A stretch of 64,000 nt of DNA from Candidatus Formimonas warabiya (GCF_002777255.1 NZ_CP017634.1:4662903-4726902); one strand, 5' to 3'; positions 31,686 to 40,305 are shown, numbered from the stretch's first letter. Notes: a model not told the origin generated them from the letters alone. Translations and numbers: made by a program.

Positions 31686-32588
31686 GTGGCATACGTGGAT
31701 AAAGCCTTGAATAAAGACTATGTAAAAACGCCATTTATCAACAGCATTATTAACAGGTCCCAAAATTATCTGGAAGCCGGCTTTCCGGTCCATTTTTCCG
31801 GTCCTGCAGGAACGGGTAAGACTACGCTGGCATTGATTACAGCTTTAGCTCTGGGGAAGCCTGTGATTGTTACTTATGGAAATGATGACTTTTCCCATAC
31901 TGATTTAATTGGCTCAGTGGTGGGGTTCAAAAAGCAAATTGTCAGAGATAATTATGTGCATTCGGTGATGAAAAGCACCGATGTTTTTACGACCAGCTGG
32001 ATAGACGGGGCCATTACCAGAGCCTGTAAAAACGGATATACCTTGATATACGACGAATTTACCCGATCCAGGCCGGAAGCAAATAATGTTTTGTTGTCGG
32101 TGCTTGAAGAAAAGGTGATGCATCTTCCCAATCTGGCCAAAGGGGAAAAAGAGATCGAGGTTCATCCGGAGTTCCGCGTCATTTTCACCAGCAATCCTGA
32201 GGAATATGCCGGGGTGCACAAAACTCAGGATGCTTTAAAAGATAGAATGATTACCCTGGACTTAGGGGAATTCGATGAAGAGACGGAGACGAAAATCGTT
32301 CAATTAAAATCAGGCGTCCAGTGGGAAACTGCCCAAAAGATTACCGCCCTGGTGAGAGGTTTTCGGAGCAACTGCCAACATTCCTTTAAGCCTACGGTTC
32401 GGGCCGGCATCATGATTGCCAGCGTCGTCTCTTATCTTCATCTGGATCCGGACCGCAAGAATCCTCATTTTTGCCAAATTGTTTCTGATATTCTCATGTC
32501 CACCGTATTGCCGCACAAAAATGTGCCGGAAATCGTTGAGGCAGGCGGGAAATATTTGTTTGAACTGCTTAACATGCACTGCTCGTAA
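31686..32588 (+). CDS. gvpN: gas vesicle protein GvpN, MoxR-type AAA ATPase
   Basis: I start at GTG 31686, 6 nt after GGAGGA (31674-31679), giving 300 residues; ATG 31665 would place that ribosome site inside the gene. Walker A is GPAGTGKTT (residue 39). DDFSHTDLIGSVVGF, the Walker B LIYDEFTRS and sensor IFTSNPEEYAGV follow, all typical of GvpN within the MoxR AAA class. GvpN drives enlargement of nascent vesicles and interacts with GvpA/GvpJ. It follows gvpO by 38 bp. Confidence 0.9.
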   Translation: MAYVDKALNKDYVKTPFINSIINRSQNYLEAGFPVHFSGPAGTGKTTLALITALALGKPVIVTYGNDDFSHTDLIGSVVGFKKQIVRDNYVHSVMKSTDVFTTSWIDGAITRACKNGYTLIYDEFTRSRPEANNVLLSVLEEKVMHLPNLAKGEKEIEVHPEFRVIFTSNPEEYAGVHKTQDALKDRMITLDLGEFDEETETKIVQLKSGVQWETAQKITALVRGFRSNCQHSFKPTVRAGIMIASVVSYLHLDPDRKNPHFCQIVSDILMSTVLPHKNVPEIVEAGGKYLFELLNMHCS

Positions 32589-32602
32589 AGGGGGGCTCTG
32601 GG

Positions 32603-32860
32603 GTGATTTCAAAAAATGTTGTGAATAGTACTAAACCAATGACAATAGGTTCTTATTACTTCCGGATGTACCAAATGATCAGCGAACAAGAGCGGCTAAT
32701 TGGCCAGAAGGAAGCCCTTTGGAAAAGGCAAAAAATACTCCAGCATCAGATCGATCATTTGGATCAGGAGATTCAACGCTTTGACCGCGGGTTACTGGCG
32801 AAGAGAGAAACTTTAAAACAACAAAATTTAAAAAGCTATTGGCCTGGAAGGAATAGATAA
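32603..32860 (+). CDS. short coiled-coil protein of the gas-vesicle operon, unrecognised
   Basis: The product has 85 residues with GTG start 32603 behind GGGGGCTCTGGG. Residues 25-75 form a strong coiled coil (MISEQERLIGQKEALWKRQK, HQIDHLDQEIQRFDRGLL) rich in Gln, Lys and Arg. The stop overlaps the ATG of the ArsA-like gene (TAATG at 32858), so the two are translationally coupled and probably bind one another. No known gvp family is recognised. Confidence 0.6.
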   Translation: MISKNVVNSTKPMTIGSYYFRMYQMISEQERLIGQKEALWKRQKILQHQIDHLDQEIQRFDRGLLAKRETLKQQNLKSYWPGRNR

Positions 32861-33792
32861 TGAGCCCTCTGAAGTTTGTTTTATTTTGTGGCAAGGGCGG
32901 GGTTGGGAAAACAACAATGGCCGCGTCCAGTGCCATTTATTTTGCCCTCTCGGGAAAAAAAACCCTTCTTTTTTCCACCGATCCTGCTCATTCCCTATCT
33001 GATTCTTTAAGCCAGCAAATTGGCAGCAGGTTGACCGGGATCAAGGGTGTGGAGAATTTGTTTGCCTGGGAGCAGGATGCGGAAGAATTGATGAATGAGC
33101 TCAAGAACGGGTATGGAGAGGGAATCCTGCACTTTCTCACCTCATGTACATATTTAGATGAAACAGATGCCCAAGATTTGATGGATCTTACCCTTCCCGG
33201 TTTGGATGAGCTGATGGGGTTAAAACAGATCATTGATTATCTGGAAAGTGACCAATTCGATCTCTATGTGTGGGATGCGGCGCCCACCGGGCACACCCTG
33301 CGGCTGCTGCAAATGCCTGAAATCGTTGATCAATGGATCAAACTGGCGGCCCAAATGAGGTGGAAATACCGGTCCATGGTAGGGCTGTTGTCAGGAAAAG
33401 ATTTTTCCGACCGGACCGATGATTTTGTTTTTAACCTGAAAAAAAGCATCAAAAAACTAAACCGTTACCTGACGGATCCCAGTATTTGCCGGATGATCGC
33501 TGTGACGATTCCTGAATATATGGCGGTCAATGAATTGGACCGGATGTCGGCTTACTTGAAGACCAGGTCTTTTCCGTTACGCCATATTTTGATTAATCAG
33601 GTGATTGGAGCAGATAATCAGTGTCTCTATTGTCAAAATAGAAGACAAGAACAAGAAAAGTATCTCCAGCGTATCCGGGTCCATTATCCTGGCTTTTGTT
33701 TGACTGAGGTTTTCCAACGGCCCCACGAAGTAAAGGGCCGGGAAAATCTCATCGATCTGCACGGGGAAATTTGTCCTTTATTGGGGGAATAA
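32860..33792 (+). CDS. ArsA/Get3-like ATPase in the gas-vesicle operon
   Basis: The product has 310 residues, one copy of the ArsA/Get3 (TRC40) fold. The deviant Walker A is GKGGVGKTT (11-19) with the signature lysine. Switch I is DPAHSLSDSL, and WDAAPTGHTLRLL is the family's switch II region. A CLYC pair near residues 255-258 matches the zinc-binding CxxC of Get3, while the ArsA arsenic-binding cysteines are absent. Get3 carries hydrophobic tail-anchor helices. Here a similar ATPase sits between gvp genes, so a chaperone role for the aggregation-prone GvpA is a reasonable guess. No arsenic genes are nearby. Confidence 0.85.
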   Translation: MSPLKFVLFCGKGGVGKTTMAASSAIYFALSGKKTLLFSTDPAHSLSDSLSQQIGSRLTGIKGVENLFAWEQDAEELMNELKNGYGEGILHFLTSCTYLDETDAQDLMDLTLPGLDELMGLKQIIDYLESDQFDLYVWDAAPTGHTLRLLQMPEIVDQWIKLAAQMRWKYRSMVGLLSGKDFSDRTDDFVFNLKKSIKKLNRYLTDPSICRMIAVTIPEYMAVNELDRMSAYLKTRSFPLRHILINQVIGADNQCLYCQNRRQEQEKYLQRIRVHYPGFCLTEVFQRPHEVKGRENLIDLHGEICPLLGE

Positions 33793-33819
33793 ACTGTTTC
33801 AAGAAGGAGGATCTAAATC

Positions 33820-34569
33820 ATGGTAAGCAGGCTTTATCTTTACGGGGTGATTCCATGCTCCGATCCCGTAAACTTGGAGGAATATGGGATTGGCGATGAT
33901 CAGGCCAAGGTTTATACGGTTCCTTATCAGGACCTGGCGATGGTAGTGAGTAACATTGACATGGGGACGGTGGACCCGAGCCGGAAAAATGCCTTATGCC
34001 ATGAACAGGTGCTCAGCGCTGTGATGCAGCAGTATGCGGTAATTCCCTGCGCTTTTGGCACCGTTGTCAAAGATGCCGGTAAAATCACCACCCTGTTGGA
34101 ACGGCAATATGAGGATCTGAAGAAGACTTTTCTGAAAATCTCCCATAAAGTAGAATTAGGGCTAAAAGTATTTTGGAAAAAAGAGTTTTTTCAGCACCTG
34201 CCTGATGCGTATCCGGATCTTCAAAAGTTAAGCCGGGAAATCGCCCAGGCAGGGGCAGCCAACTGTTACGATAAAAAAATCCAGTTAGGTGAATTAGTGG
34301 AAAAGAGAGTGGAAGAGAAACGCCAGTATTACCTGGATGTGATTTTCCAGGATTTATCCCAGTTGGCTGTGGAGGCAAAATCGAATAAAACCCTGGGGAT
34401 CAATATGGTTTTTAATGCCGCCTTTCTCGTCGATAAGGACAAAGAAACAGATTTTGACCGCAGGGTAGAGAAGCTCTATGAGCAGGTTCAGCAGGATGTG
34501 ATGTTTAACTACAGCGGCCCTTGGCCCCCGCATAACTTTGTGGATCTTTTAATTGGGGGTGAGGATTAA
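33820..34569 (+). CDS. gvpF: gas vesicle protein GvpF/GvpL
   Basis: The product has 249 residues; AAGGAGG precedes ATG 33820. It has the GvpF/L pattern: RLYLYGVIP at the start, VPYQDLAMVVSNI, HEQVLSAVMQQYAVIPCAFGTVV and, near the C-terminus, MFNYSGPWPPHNFVDLLIG (the conserved Y-x-G-P-W-P-P-Y-x-F). This family binds GvpA and other Gvp proteins during nucleation. Usually gvpF and gvpL both occur in a locus; only this one is seen here, so F versus L is not certain. Confidence 0.88.
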   Translation: MVSRLYLYGVIPCSDPVNLEEYGIGDDQAKVYTVPYQDLAMVVSNIDMGTVDPSRKNALCHEQVLSAVMQQYAVIPCAFGTVVKDAGKITTLLERQYEDLKKTFLKISHKVELGLKVFWKKEFFQHLPDAYPDLQKLSREIAQAGAANCYDKKIQLGELVEKRVEEKRQYYLDVIFQDLSQLAVEAKSNKTLGINMVFNAAFLVDKDKETDFDRRVEKLYEQVQQDVMFNYSGPWPPHNFVDLLIGGED

Positions 34570-34573
34570 GGCG

Positions 34574-34870
34574 GTGTTGATTATCGATGATATTTTGTTG
34601 TTTCCCTACCGGGGTCTGAAATTTATTTTTAACCAAATACTGGACCATTTGGACCAGGAGTACAATAGTGTTGATGCGGTAAAAAAAGAATTATCCGAAC
34701 TGCAGTTACGCTTCGAAATGGATGAGATCTCGGAGGAAGAATATGACCAGGCGGAAGCTGTTTTATTGGTCCGGTTAAAAGAAATCAGGGAGCGGGGGAA
34801 AACCGATGAAGATCAGGATGAAGATGATGAAGATGATGATGAAGAGAATGAAGATGATGACGATGAATAA
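34574..34870 (+). CDS. gvpG: gas vesicle protein GvpG with long acidic tail
   Basis: I start at GTG 34574, so the protein opens MLIIDDILLFPYRGLKFI, the usual GvpG beginning; it has 98 residues. A helical section follows (LSELQLRFEMDEISEEEYDQAEAVLLVRL), which is the GvpG core. The last 25 residues are nearly all Asp and Glu, an unusual extension. GvpG is an accessory protein of vesicle assembly. It starts 4 bp after gvpF ends and closes the operon. Confidence 0.85.
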   Translation: MLIIDDILLFPYRGLKFIFNQILDHLDQEYNSVDAVKKELSELQLRFEMDEISEEEYDQAEAVLLVRLKEIRERGKTDEDQDEDDEDDDEENEDDDDE

Positions 34871-35020
34871 GAAACTCAGAGAAAAACAGGACGGGAAGAA
34901 GCATGACAGCGGCCAGGAACTGTGTCCGGAAGAAAAAGGGGTTTGTTTTTACTTAGTGATTGTCCCGATAGACAGAGCGTAGGCGATGGGGATAGATGGG
35001 GCGGAAAAGAAGAGCAACGA

Positions 35021-35050
35021 AAAAACAGCGCAAGAGTCTGCGCTGTTTTT
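35021..35050. terminator. Bidirectional terminator after gvpG
   Basis: ACAGCGCA (35025-35032) and TGCGCTGT (35039-35046) form an 8-bp stem with T-runs on both strands. It serves the gas-vesicle operon and the convergent deoxyribosyltransferase-like gene. The 150 bp between gvpG and this hairpin hold no supported gene. Confidence 0.85.
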
Positions 35051-35055
35051 ATCAT

Positions 35056-35511
35056 TTATCCGGTCTTTTTATTGGCCATATGGGCTTCCAGCCAGGGAAC
35101 GACCTCTTCCACACTGTTTAAGAGGGCGTCGGCCCAAAGGTGAACTTCACTGCGATCTCCTTTGTCCGGATAACCGACAATAATGGAATGCTTGCCCATC
35201 CCTATGCCTAAAGCCCAATCGGCAGTGGCATCAATGCCGCAAGGGAGCAAGAGAATAATCAGGTCTGCCCACTTGATTGCTTCCCGATTTTCATTCACGG
35301 CATTGCGCCATTCCTTCCGGTTGAGATATTGACTGTAAATATGTTTCACAGGATCAAACTGTTCCGGAAACATTTCCGGAGGTGTTTCATGGTTTCTCCT
35401 GCACTCGGGGTCCGTAAAATCGAATACTTCGTGGTTATGTGCCCGGAGAGTCTCGGCCAGCTCCCGTACTAAGACCCGTTTTTTCCAAGATGCGCTGATG
35501 TATATTCTCAT
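35056..35511 (-). CDS. nucleoside 2-deoxyribosyltransferase-like protein
   Basis: From ATG 35511 (GAGGAG upstream) the product has 151 residues. It has the Rossmann-like layout of the family: RIYISASWKKRVLVRELAETL at the start, then WADLIILLLPCGIDATADWALGIGMGKHSIIVGY, which matches the D-x-x-x-x-x-x-x-x-G-x-x-x-E-x-G-x-A-x-x-x-G-K core but with Trp-Ala in place of the usual catalytic Glu region. It may therefore act on another N-glycoside or be a binding protein. It is the last gene of a minus-strand glycan cluster. Confidence 0.55.
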   Translation of the reverse strand: MRIYISASWKKRVLVRELAETLRAHNHEVFDFTDPECRRNHETPPEMFPEQFDPVKHIYSQYLNRKEWRNAVNENREAIKWADLIILLLPCGIDATADWALGIGMGKHSIIVGYPDKGDRSEVHLWADALLNSVEEVVPWLEAHMANKKTG

Positions 35512-35525
35512 AGGCTCCTCTAGAA

Positions 35526-36512
35526 TCAATTAGAATTTTTCATATAGTGGTCAAAATTTTCTGATGACCATTCTTGATTATAGACACGATCTTTCATTGA
35601 TTCCGAATCAATAACCGAGGCGCAATAGACCGTTCTTTTTCCTTCCGCTAATTCTTTAAAGGTCTCTAAATATTTCCACCTATATTTCGCTGCAAAGGAT
35701 TCGTTTACATTCAACTGCTTGCTGAAAGAGAAGCAAGGGGAAACACTTCTGCTTAATGTGCAAAATTCTTTTCCCTGGCATTCATCACAGCCCAGATACT
35801 GGGTCATTGCAATCTCAACCGTCGTTAAAAACCCGGCTTTAAATTTGGTATAATGATGAACCCGGGGAGAAAGTTCGGCGTCACCATAGCCGTTTTCTTC
35901 ACTCCAGTAGCCGATTTCTTTAATTAGTTCCGGTCTCAAACCCTGGAGATGGCCGGGAACAAAATCCATCTCTACGCCGATGGTAGCATTTTTCAGCTCG
36001 AGATAGGAGGCATTTCCTTTTACTTTGGGGATGATGGGGGGCATATACCTGGGATAAGGTTTGTCTCTCATCACTCCTAAAAGGCCCGCTTCCGGGAAAG
36101 CCTCAAAAACTTCCATGAAACGGGAAATCCAATTTTTTGTGGTGATAAAGACATCACTGTCTACCGTGAAAAAATATTGATCCGGCTTCCTCTTGAACAG
36201 ATTAGAGTTGACTGCATAGATCGGCCCCATATTTAAAGAGAATCTGGTTTTGGATTTAATTCTCTTGTCCGTAAGGCTTTGCAGATAATCCCAGGTATTA
36301 TCCTTTGAATTGCAGTCAATAATGTGCATTTCAAAATCCTCATCGGAATCAAGAATATTCTCCAAGTTCTTTACGGTTAGGCCTAAACGGTTAAAGGTAA
36401 TAAAACTGATAAAGGGGGGCGGGGGAGAAGTCTTTTTGACCTCTTTCGCTTTATTGATAAAAGGGACCTTAATATCCTTAATGGAATTGGGGAAAAACTG
36501 ATTTTTTTTCAT
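35526..36512 (-). CDS. GT2-type glycosyltransferase
   Basis: From ATG 36512 (AAAGGAATG upstream) the product has 328 residues. The GT-A core has PFISFITFNRLGLTVKNL, MHIIDCNSKDNTWDYL and the DxD motif YFFTVDSDVFI, all near the N-terminal half. The C-terminal half contains ELIKEIGYWSEENGYGDAEL, the acceptor-side ED motif of many family-2 enzymes, and a Cys-rich loop (GCDECQGKEFC). A close paralogue lies at 39259-40158. It probably adds a sugar to the glycan made by the neighbouring nucleotide-sugar genes. Confidence 0.85.
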   Translation of the reverse strand: MKKNQFFPNSIKDIKVPFINKAKEVKKTSPPPPFISFITFNRLGLTVKNLENILDSDEDFEMHIIDCNSKDNTWDYLQSLTDKRIKSKTRFSLNMGPIYAVNSNLFKRKPDQYFFTVDSDVFITTKNWISRFMEVFEAFPEAGLLGVMRDKPYPRYMPPIIPKVKGNASYLELKNATIGVEMDFVPGHLQGLRPELIKEIGYWSEENGYGDAELSPRVHHYTKFKAGFLTTVEIAMTQYLGCDECQGKEFCTLSRSVSPCFSFSKQLNVNESFAAKYRWKYLETFKELAEGKRTVYCASVIDSESMKDRVYNQEWSSENFDHYMKNSN

Positions 36513-36578
36513 GATAAATTCATTCCTTTCTATATACACAGAATTTGTGTAAAAGTCTCTGTAATGGTCAATGGTCTT

Positions 36579-37235
36579 TTATACTTCCGGTGAATTTAAG
36601 AATTTAATTGGCTTGGCCGGCACACCTACTGCGGTGCAATTCTCCGGCAGATTATTGATCACCACGGCTCCAGCCCCGATGATGCTCCACTTGCCGACAA
36701 TTTTTTTGGGAATCACAACTGCTTTGGAACCGATTTCACATCCTCTGCAAATCCATACGTTGCCGGAAAGGGTGATGTCCCAATACAGAGTAGAATAATC
36801 ATCGATGATAGCATCATGCCCAATCCCGCACCCGGGACTGATGGTAACATAATTACCGATTTTCGTATTGACGGAGATAAAAGAATTCCAACAAATAATA
36901 TTGCCGTACCCTATTTCCATGTATTTATTCATTTTCACAGTGGGATGAATTAAATTAGGGTAATCTACACGGTATAGCAAGGATTTATTGATCACCGCAT
37001 ATTTATCTCTGGCATTTCCAATGGCACAGACAACTGATATTTTTTTGCGTTTTTTCTCGAACCAGTTAAAGCCGCCCAGAACCTTAGTGTCATTGATCAA
37101 CGTGCCATGCTTTTCCGGGGTTTCATCGATAAAGCCTAATAAATGCCATGTTTTTTGATCTTCATTGATTTCGCGTATCAGTTGTGCAACCTCTCGGCCG
37201 AAGTTACCCGCCCCTATCACAACGATATCTTTCAT
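36579..37235 (-). CDS. NeuD/PglD-type sugar acyltransferase
   Basis: The product has 218 residues. The N-terminal Rossmann half opens with DIVVIGAGNFGREVAQLI, then LLGFIDE; this is the substrate-binding part of the NeuD/PglD family. The C-terminal half (about 100-210) is a left-handed beta helix with hexapeptide repeats (IGNYVTISPGCGIGHDAIID, VWICRGCEIGSKAVV), ending AVGVPAKPIKF. Such enzymes acylate an amino-sugar nucleotide or sialic acid. The aminotransferase gene nearby fits N-acylation of a dTDP-amino sugar. Confidence 0.82.
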   Translation of the reverse strand: MKDIVVIGAGNFGREVAQLIREINEDQKTWHLLGFIDETPEKHGTLINDTKVLGGFNWFEKKRKKISVVCAIGNARDKYAVINKSLLYRVDYPNLIHPTVKMNKYMEIGYGNIICWNSFISVNTKIGNYVTISPGCGIGHDAIIDDYSTLYWDITLSGNVWICRGCEIGSKAVVIPKKIVGKWSIIGAGAVVINNLPENCTAVGVPAKPIKFLNSPEV

Positions 37236-37324
37236 ATGCCAACCTCTCAGTATTTAAAGATGGTTCTGTCTTGTTTTGGGGAAATCCATGGGACCCCCTG
37301 TCTTACGCCAGTAATGATGAATCG

Positions 37325-37963
37325 TTAAAATTTCATGATCTTGGAAGGCCGGGACATTACCACAACACCGTCCTCCACATCAAAATTCACCACGGACCCC
37401 ATACTGATTTTTGCTTTCTGGCCAATTCTTTTCTTTTCCATGATGACACAGTTGGAACCAAGAAAAGCCCCTTCCTGAATCACCACATTCCCGGCAATAA
37501 TACAGTTCACCAGACAGGATGCATAATCCTGGATCACCGTATCATGACCAACAACACTGCGCATATTGAGAAATACATGGCTGCCTATGACGACGTTCAC
37601 TGAAATAATGCAGTCGATGCCGATAATAGAACCTTCTCCGACAAGGGCATTTTTGGCGACTTTTGCAGAGGGATGAATTAAAGTGGCAAAATTGAAATGA
37701 TAGTCTTTGATGGTTTGATGAATTTTTTCTTTTGCCGACGGGTCGGCTATGGCAAGGACCATATATGTATCGGGAGCCAAATCTTTTAAGAGCTTCTTTG
37801 TGCCTAATACCTGATAACCGTTGATCGCTTCTTGCTGAGCACCTTTGATGTCATCAATATATCCTTTGATTTTCCAGGTGGGCTTAACCTCATTGATATC
37901 CTCAATTAATTCCACGATTTCCCTTGCCATTCCCCCAGAACCGTATATCACAATATTTTTCAT
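37325..37963 (-). CDS. second NeuD/PglD-type sugar acyltransferase
   Basis: The product has 212 residues of the same design as the preceding enzyme: NIVIYGSGGMAREIVELIED, then GYIDDIKG, then a left-handed beta helix from about residue 95 (ALVGEGSIIGIDCIISVNV, VVGHDTVIQDYASCLVNCII). The final coil differs (VVMSRPSKIMKF instead of VGVPAKP). The two enzymes are distant paralogues and may add different acyl groups or act on different positions. It lies between the aminotransferase and the first acyltransferase. Confidence 0.8.
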   Translation of the reverse strand: MKNIVIYGSGGMAREIVELIEDINEVKPTWKIKGYIDDIKGAQQEAINGYQVLGTKKLLKDLAPDTYMVLAIADPSAKEKIHQTIKDYHFNFATLIHPSAKVAKNALVGEGSIIGIDCIISVNVVIGSHVFLNMRSVVGHDTVIQDYASCLVNCIIAGNVVIQEGAFLGSNCVIMEKKRIGQKAKISMGSVVNFDVEDGVVVMSRPSKIMKF

Positions 37964-38025
37964 ATTGACCTCCGTTGCTCATGATGAAGGAAAAAAAGTT
38001 TACTTATGTGGGCAGGTTCCCCTGC

Positions 38026-39156
38026 TTACCTGAGGGATCTGATGATGGTGCAAATTTTTTCTACAGCACTGTGGGGCAATTGTCCATATAAGGGAAGAGC
38101 AAGTACAGTCTCCGCGATCCGATTGGCCACCGGCAGTCTTTGCCTGTCCGCTGAGGGAAGATCCCGGTAACAAGGGAAATTGCTGCATAAGGGGTAAAAG
38201 TATTTACGGGTAATAATATTGTATTCTTTTAATTTTTCATATAGTTCGTCTCTCGATAATCCGTATTCTTTTTTATCAATCTGAATCACAAAATAGGGGT
38301 AATTAGCGAAAACATTTTCGCTTTCTTTCATGGTTTTGATGCCCGGAACATCACTTAACATTTGGCGGTAAAGGGCGGTGATTTCTTTGCGCCGGGCGAT
38401 TTCTTCCGGTACCTTGTCTAGCAGCAGGATACCGACAGCGGCCTGTAATTCATTGAGTTTCCCGTTGGACCCGGGCTCTGCGACATGATCCGTACCTCTG
38501 ATGCCAAAGTTTTTTAATGAATCCGCCCTTTCTTTGAGATACGGGTGATTAAATGTCAAAGCGCCGCCTTCCACGGTATGATAGATTTTTGTGGCATGGA
38601 AACTGAACATGGATACGTCGCCGAAGGAGGCGATATCCTGCCCGTTTATTTTGACGCCAAAAGCATGAGCGGCATCATAGAGTACCTTGAGGCCGTTTCT
38701 TTCCGCCACATCCTGAAGCTTTACCACGTTACAGGGCCGGCCGAAAACATGGACGGGAAATAGGGCGCTAGTTTCCGGTGTGATTAACGATTCCACCAAG
38801 TCAGGATTCATATTGAAGGTGTCTTCCTCAATATCGCAGAAAACGGGCTTAAGATGATTCCAAGCCAAGGCATGTACCGTTGCAGCAAATGTAAAAGGAG
38901 TCGTGATTACTTCTCCCGACAGTCGTAAAACCTGGCAGGCCAACTGCAAAGCTACGGTACCGTTGCAAAAAAGGGAGAGATAAGGGACGTGCAAAAATTC
39001 GGCTAATTCTTTCTCCAGTTGTTGAACCATCTTTCCATTGTTGGTTAATTGCTTGCTGTCCCAGATTAATTTCACCAGTTTTGTCAATTCTTCAATACCG
39101 GGCAATAAAGGTTGACTGACATAAACCGGTTGGGAAAAAGGCTCCAGTAAGTTCAT
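38026..39156 (-). CDS. DegT/DnrJ/EryC1/StrS aminotransferase (sugar aminotransferase)
   Basis: I start at ATG 39156 (GAGGAG upstream), giving 376 residues. PLP-fold marks are present: LFCNGTVALQLA, DAAHAFGV (PLP-ring aspartate region), and the Schiff-base lysine in FSFHATKIYHTVEGGA. The enzyme family transaminates keto groups of nucleotide sugars. RmlA and RmlB nearby provide dTDP-4-keto-6-deoxyglucose, so a product such as dTDP-4-amino-4,6-dideoxyglucose (VioA-like) or a 3-amino isomer is plausible. The adjacent acyltransferases would then N-acylate it. Confidence 0.88.
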   Translation of the reverse strand: MNLLEPFSQPVYVSQPLLPGIEELTKLVKLIWDSKQLTNNGKMVQQLEKELAEFLHVPYLSLFCNGTVALQLACQVLRLSGEVITTPFTFAATVHALAWNHLKPVFCDIEEDTFNMNPDLVESLITPETSALFPVHVFGRPCNVVKLQDVAERNGLKVLYDAAHAFGVKINGQDIASFGDVSMFSFHATKIYHTVEGGALTFNHPYLKERADSLKNFGIRGTDHVAEPGSNGKLNELQAAVGILLLDKVPEEIARRKEITALYRQMLSDVPGIKTMKESENVFANYPYFVIQIDKKEYGLSRDELYEKLKEYNIITRKYFYPLCSNFPCYRDLPSADRQRLPVANRIAETVLALPLYGQLPHSAVEKICTIIRSLR

Positions 39157-39182
39157 TTTGCCCACTCCTCGTAATAGGGTCA

Positions 39183-39231
39183 GGGGACACACCTCTCTAT
39201 GGGTATTCCTCGATTACTGAGGAATGTCCCC
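39183..39231. repeat. GGGGACA...TGTCCCC inverted repeat
   Basis: GGGGACA (39183-39189) and TGTCCCC (39225-39231) enclose a second hairpin, ATTCCTC/GAGGAAT. The same GGGGACA/TGTCCCC arms recur at 53908-53931 and related GGGACAGG repeats at 5.8-6.7 kb, so this is a dispersed element rather than a gene-specific signal. Confidence 0.5.
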
Positions 39232-39258
39232 AACTTATGTTACCGATGTTCTTGATCG

Positions 39259-40158
39259 TTAGTTGGCGTTGTCAATATAAAACCGGAAATTTTCCAGCGC
39301 CCAGTTCAGATTAAAGATGTGATTGGCCAGGGCGTTGCCATCGAGGGCAGAGGCGCAATAGACCGGCCGGGCTCCCGTTTTCATATCTTTGAAGGTTTCT
39401 ATCAGTTTCCAGTTAAATTTTTTTACAAATTCATGGTTCTTGTACAATTTCTCGTAAATGGTAAAACAGGTATTGCGGTATTTATCAAGATGACACTGGC
39501 TTTCATAGGGGCAGTTGTGGCATTCAATTGTTTGGGGCATGCGAATGCTGATACTGGGAACAAAGCCCACTTTGAAAGAGGTAAAATGACTTACCCGGAA
39601 ACAGAGTTCGATGTCGCCGAACCCATTTTCCTCACTCCAGTAGCCGATCTCTTTAATTAGTTCCGGTCTTAAGCACTGGCAGCATCCGGGGAGAAAGGCC
39701 CCGTTGGGATCTACAGAATTCTTGTCAAGCTCCAGATACAAGGCGCCATTTTTTAATTGGGGAGTGACCGGGGGAAGGTCCTGGGGATAGGGATATCCTC
39801 TTTGTACGCCGAGAAGTCCCACTTCGGGAAATTCCTCAAATACCTTCATAAAACGAGAAATCCAATCTTTTGTTTCAATATGAACATCATTGTCCACCGC
39901 GATGAAATACTGGTCGGGTCTTCTGTGCGTGAGATTCAAGTTTAAAGCATATATTTGTCCTGAATTGACTTGGACACGGGTCTTGGATTTGATCCGAACG
40001 TCTTGAACGCTTTGCAGGTAGTCCCAGGTGCCGTCATAAGAATTGTTGTCGATAATGTGCATTTCAAAATCATCTGTTGATTGCAGGATGGCGGGAAGGT
40101 TTTGTACGGTCAGGCCTAAACGGTTAAATGTAATATAGCTGAGCAGAGGAGGAACCAT
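39259..40158 (-). CDS. GT2-type glycosyltransferase (paralogue of the 35526 gene)
   Basis: From ATG 40158 the product has 299 residues. The GT-A core is PLLSYITFNRLGLTVQNL, MHIIDNNSYDGTWDYL and the DxD region YFIAVDNDVHI. IGYWSEENGFGDIEL and a Cys-rich loop (CHNCPYESQCHLD) follow. It is clearly homologous to the other glycosyltransferase over its whole length, including the C-terminal RPVYCAS block. The pair may add successive sugars. It is the first gene of the minus-strand cluster and is divergent from rmlA. Confidence 0.85.
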   Translation of the reverse strand: MVPPLLSYITFNRLGLTVQNLPAILQSTDDFEMHIIDNNSYDGTWDYLQSVQDVRIKSKTRVQVNSGQIYALNLNLTHRRPDQYFIAVDNDVHIETKDWISRFMKVFEEFPEVGLLGVQRGYPYPQDLPPVTPQLKNGALYLELDKNSVDPNGAFLPGCCQCLRPELIKEIGYWSEENGFGDIELCFRVSHFTSFKVGFVPSISIRMPQTIECHNCPYESQCHLDKYRNTCFTIYEKLYKNHEFVKKFNWKLIETFKDMKTGARPVYCASALDGNALANHIFNLNWALENFRFYIDNAN

Positions 40159-40267
40159 CAAGTCTCATTCCCTTCGTTTGAGTTTGTTTATGTAAATTAC
40201 AATTTATATTATGTACAAGTGATTTCAGGTGTGACAAGTTTTCGCGGAACATCTTAAGGCGGAAAGG

Positions 40268-40305
40268 GGCGTATTTCCTGAAGCGGAGCGGAACGGGAAT
40301 ACGCC
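40268..40305. promoter_or_regulatory. Imperfect palindrome in the divergent glycan-cluster promoter region
   Basis: GGCGTATTTCC (40268-40278) and GGGAATACGCC (40295-40305) form an 11-bp inverted repeat with one mismatch. It lies between the divergent glycosyltransferase and rmlA genes and could be an operator or a hairpin. I see no convincing -35/-10 pair in the rest of this 287-bp gap. Confidence 0.4.

Noticed and set aside
32860..33792. Arsenic-resistance ATPase
   Set aside because: The arsenite-binding cysteines and the second ATPase half of ArsA are absent, and no ars genes are near; the gvp context fits better.
34922..35183. Two short plus-strand frames after gvpG
   Set aside because: They cross the bidirectional terminator and run antisense into the deoxyribosyltransferase-like gene; no ribosome site.
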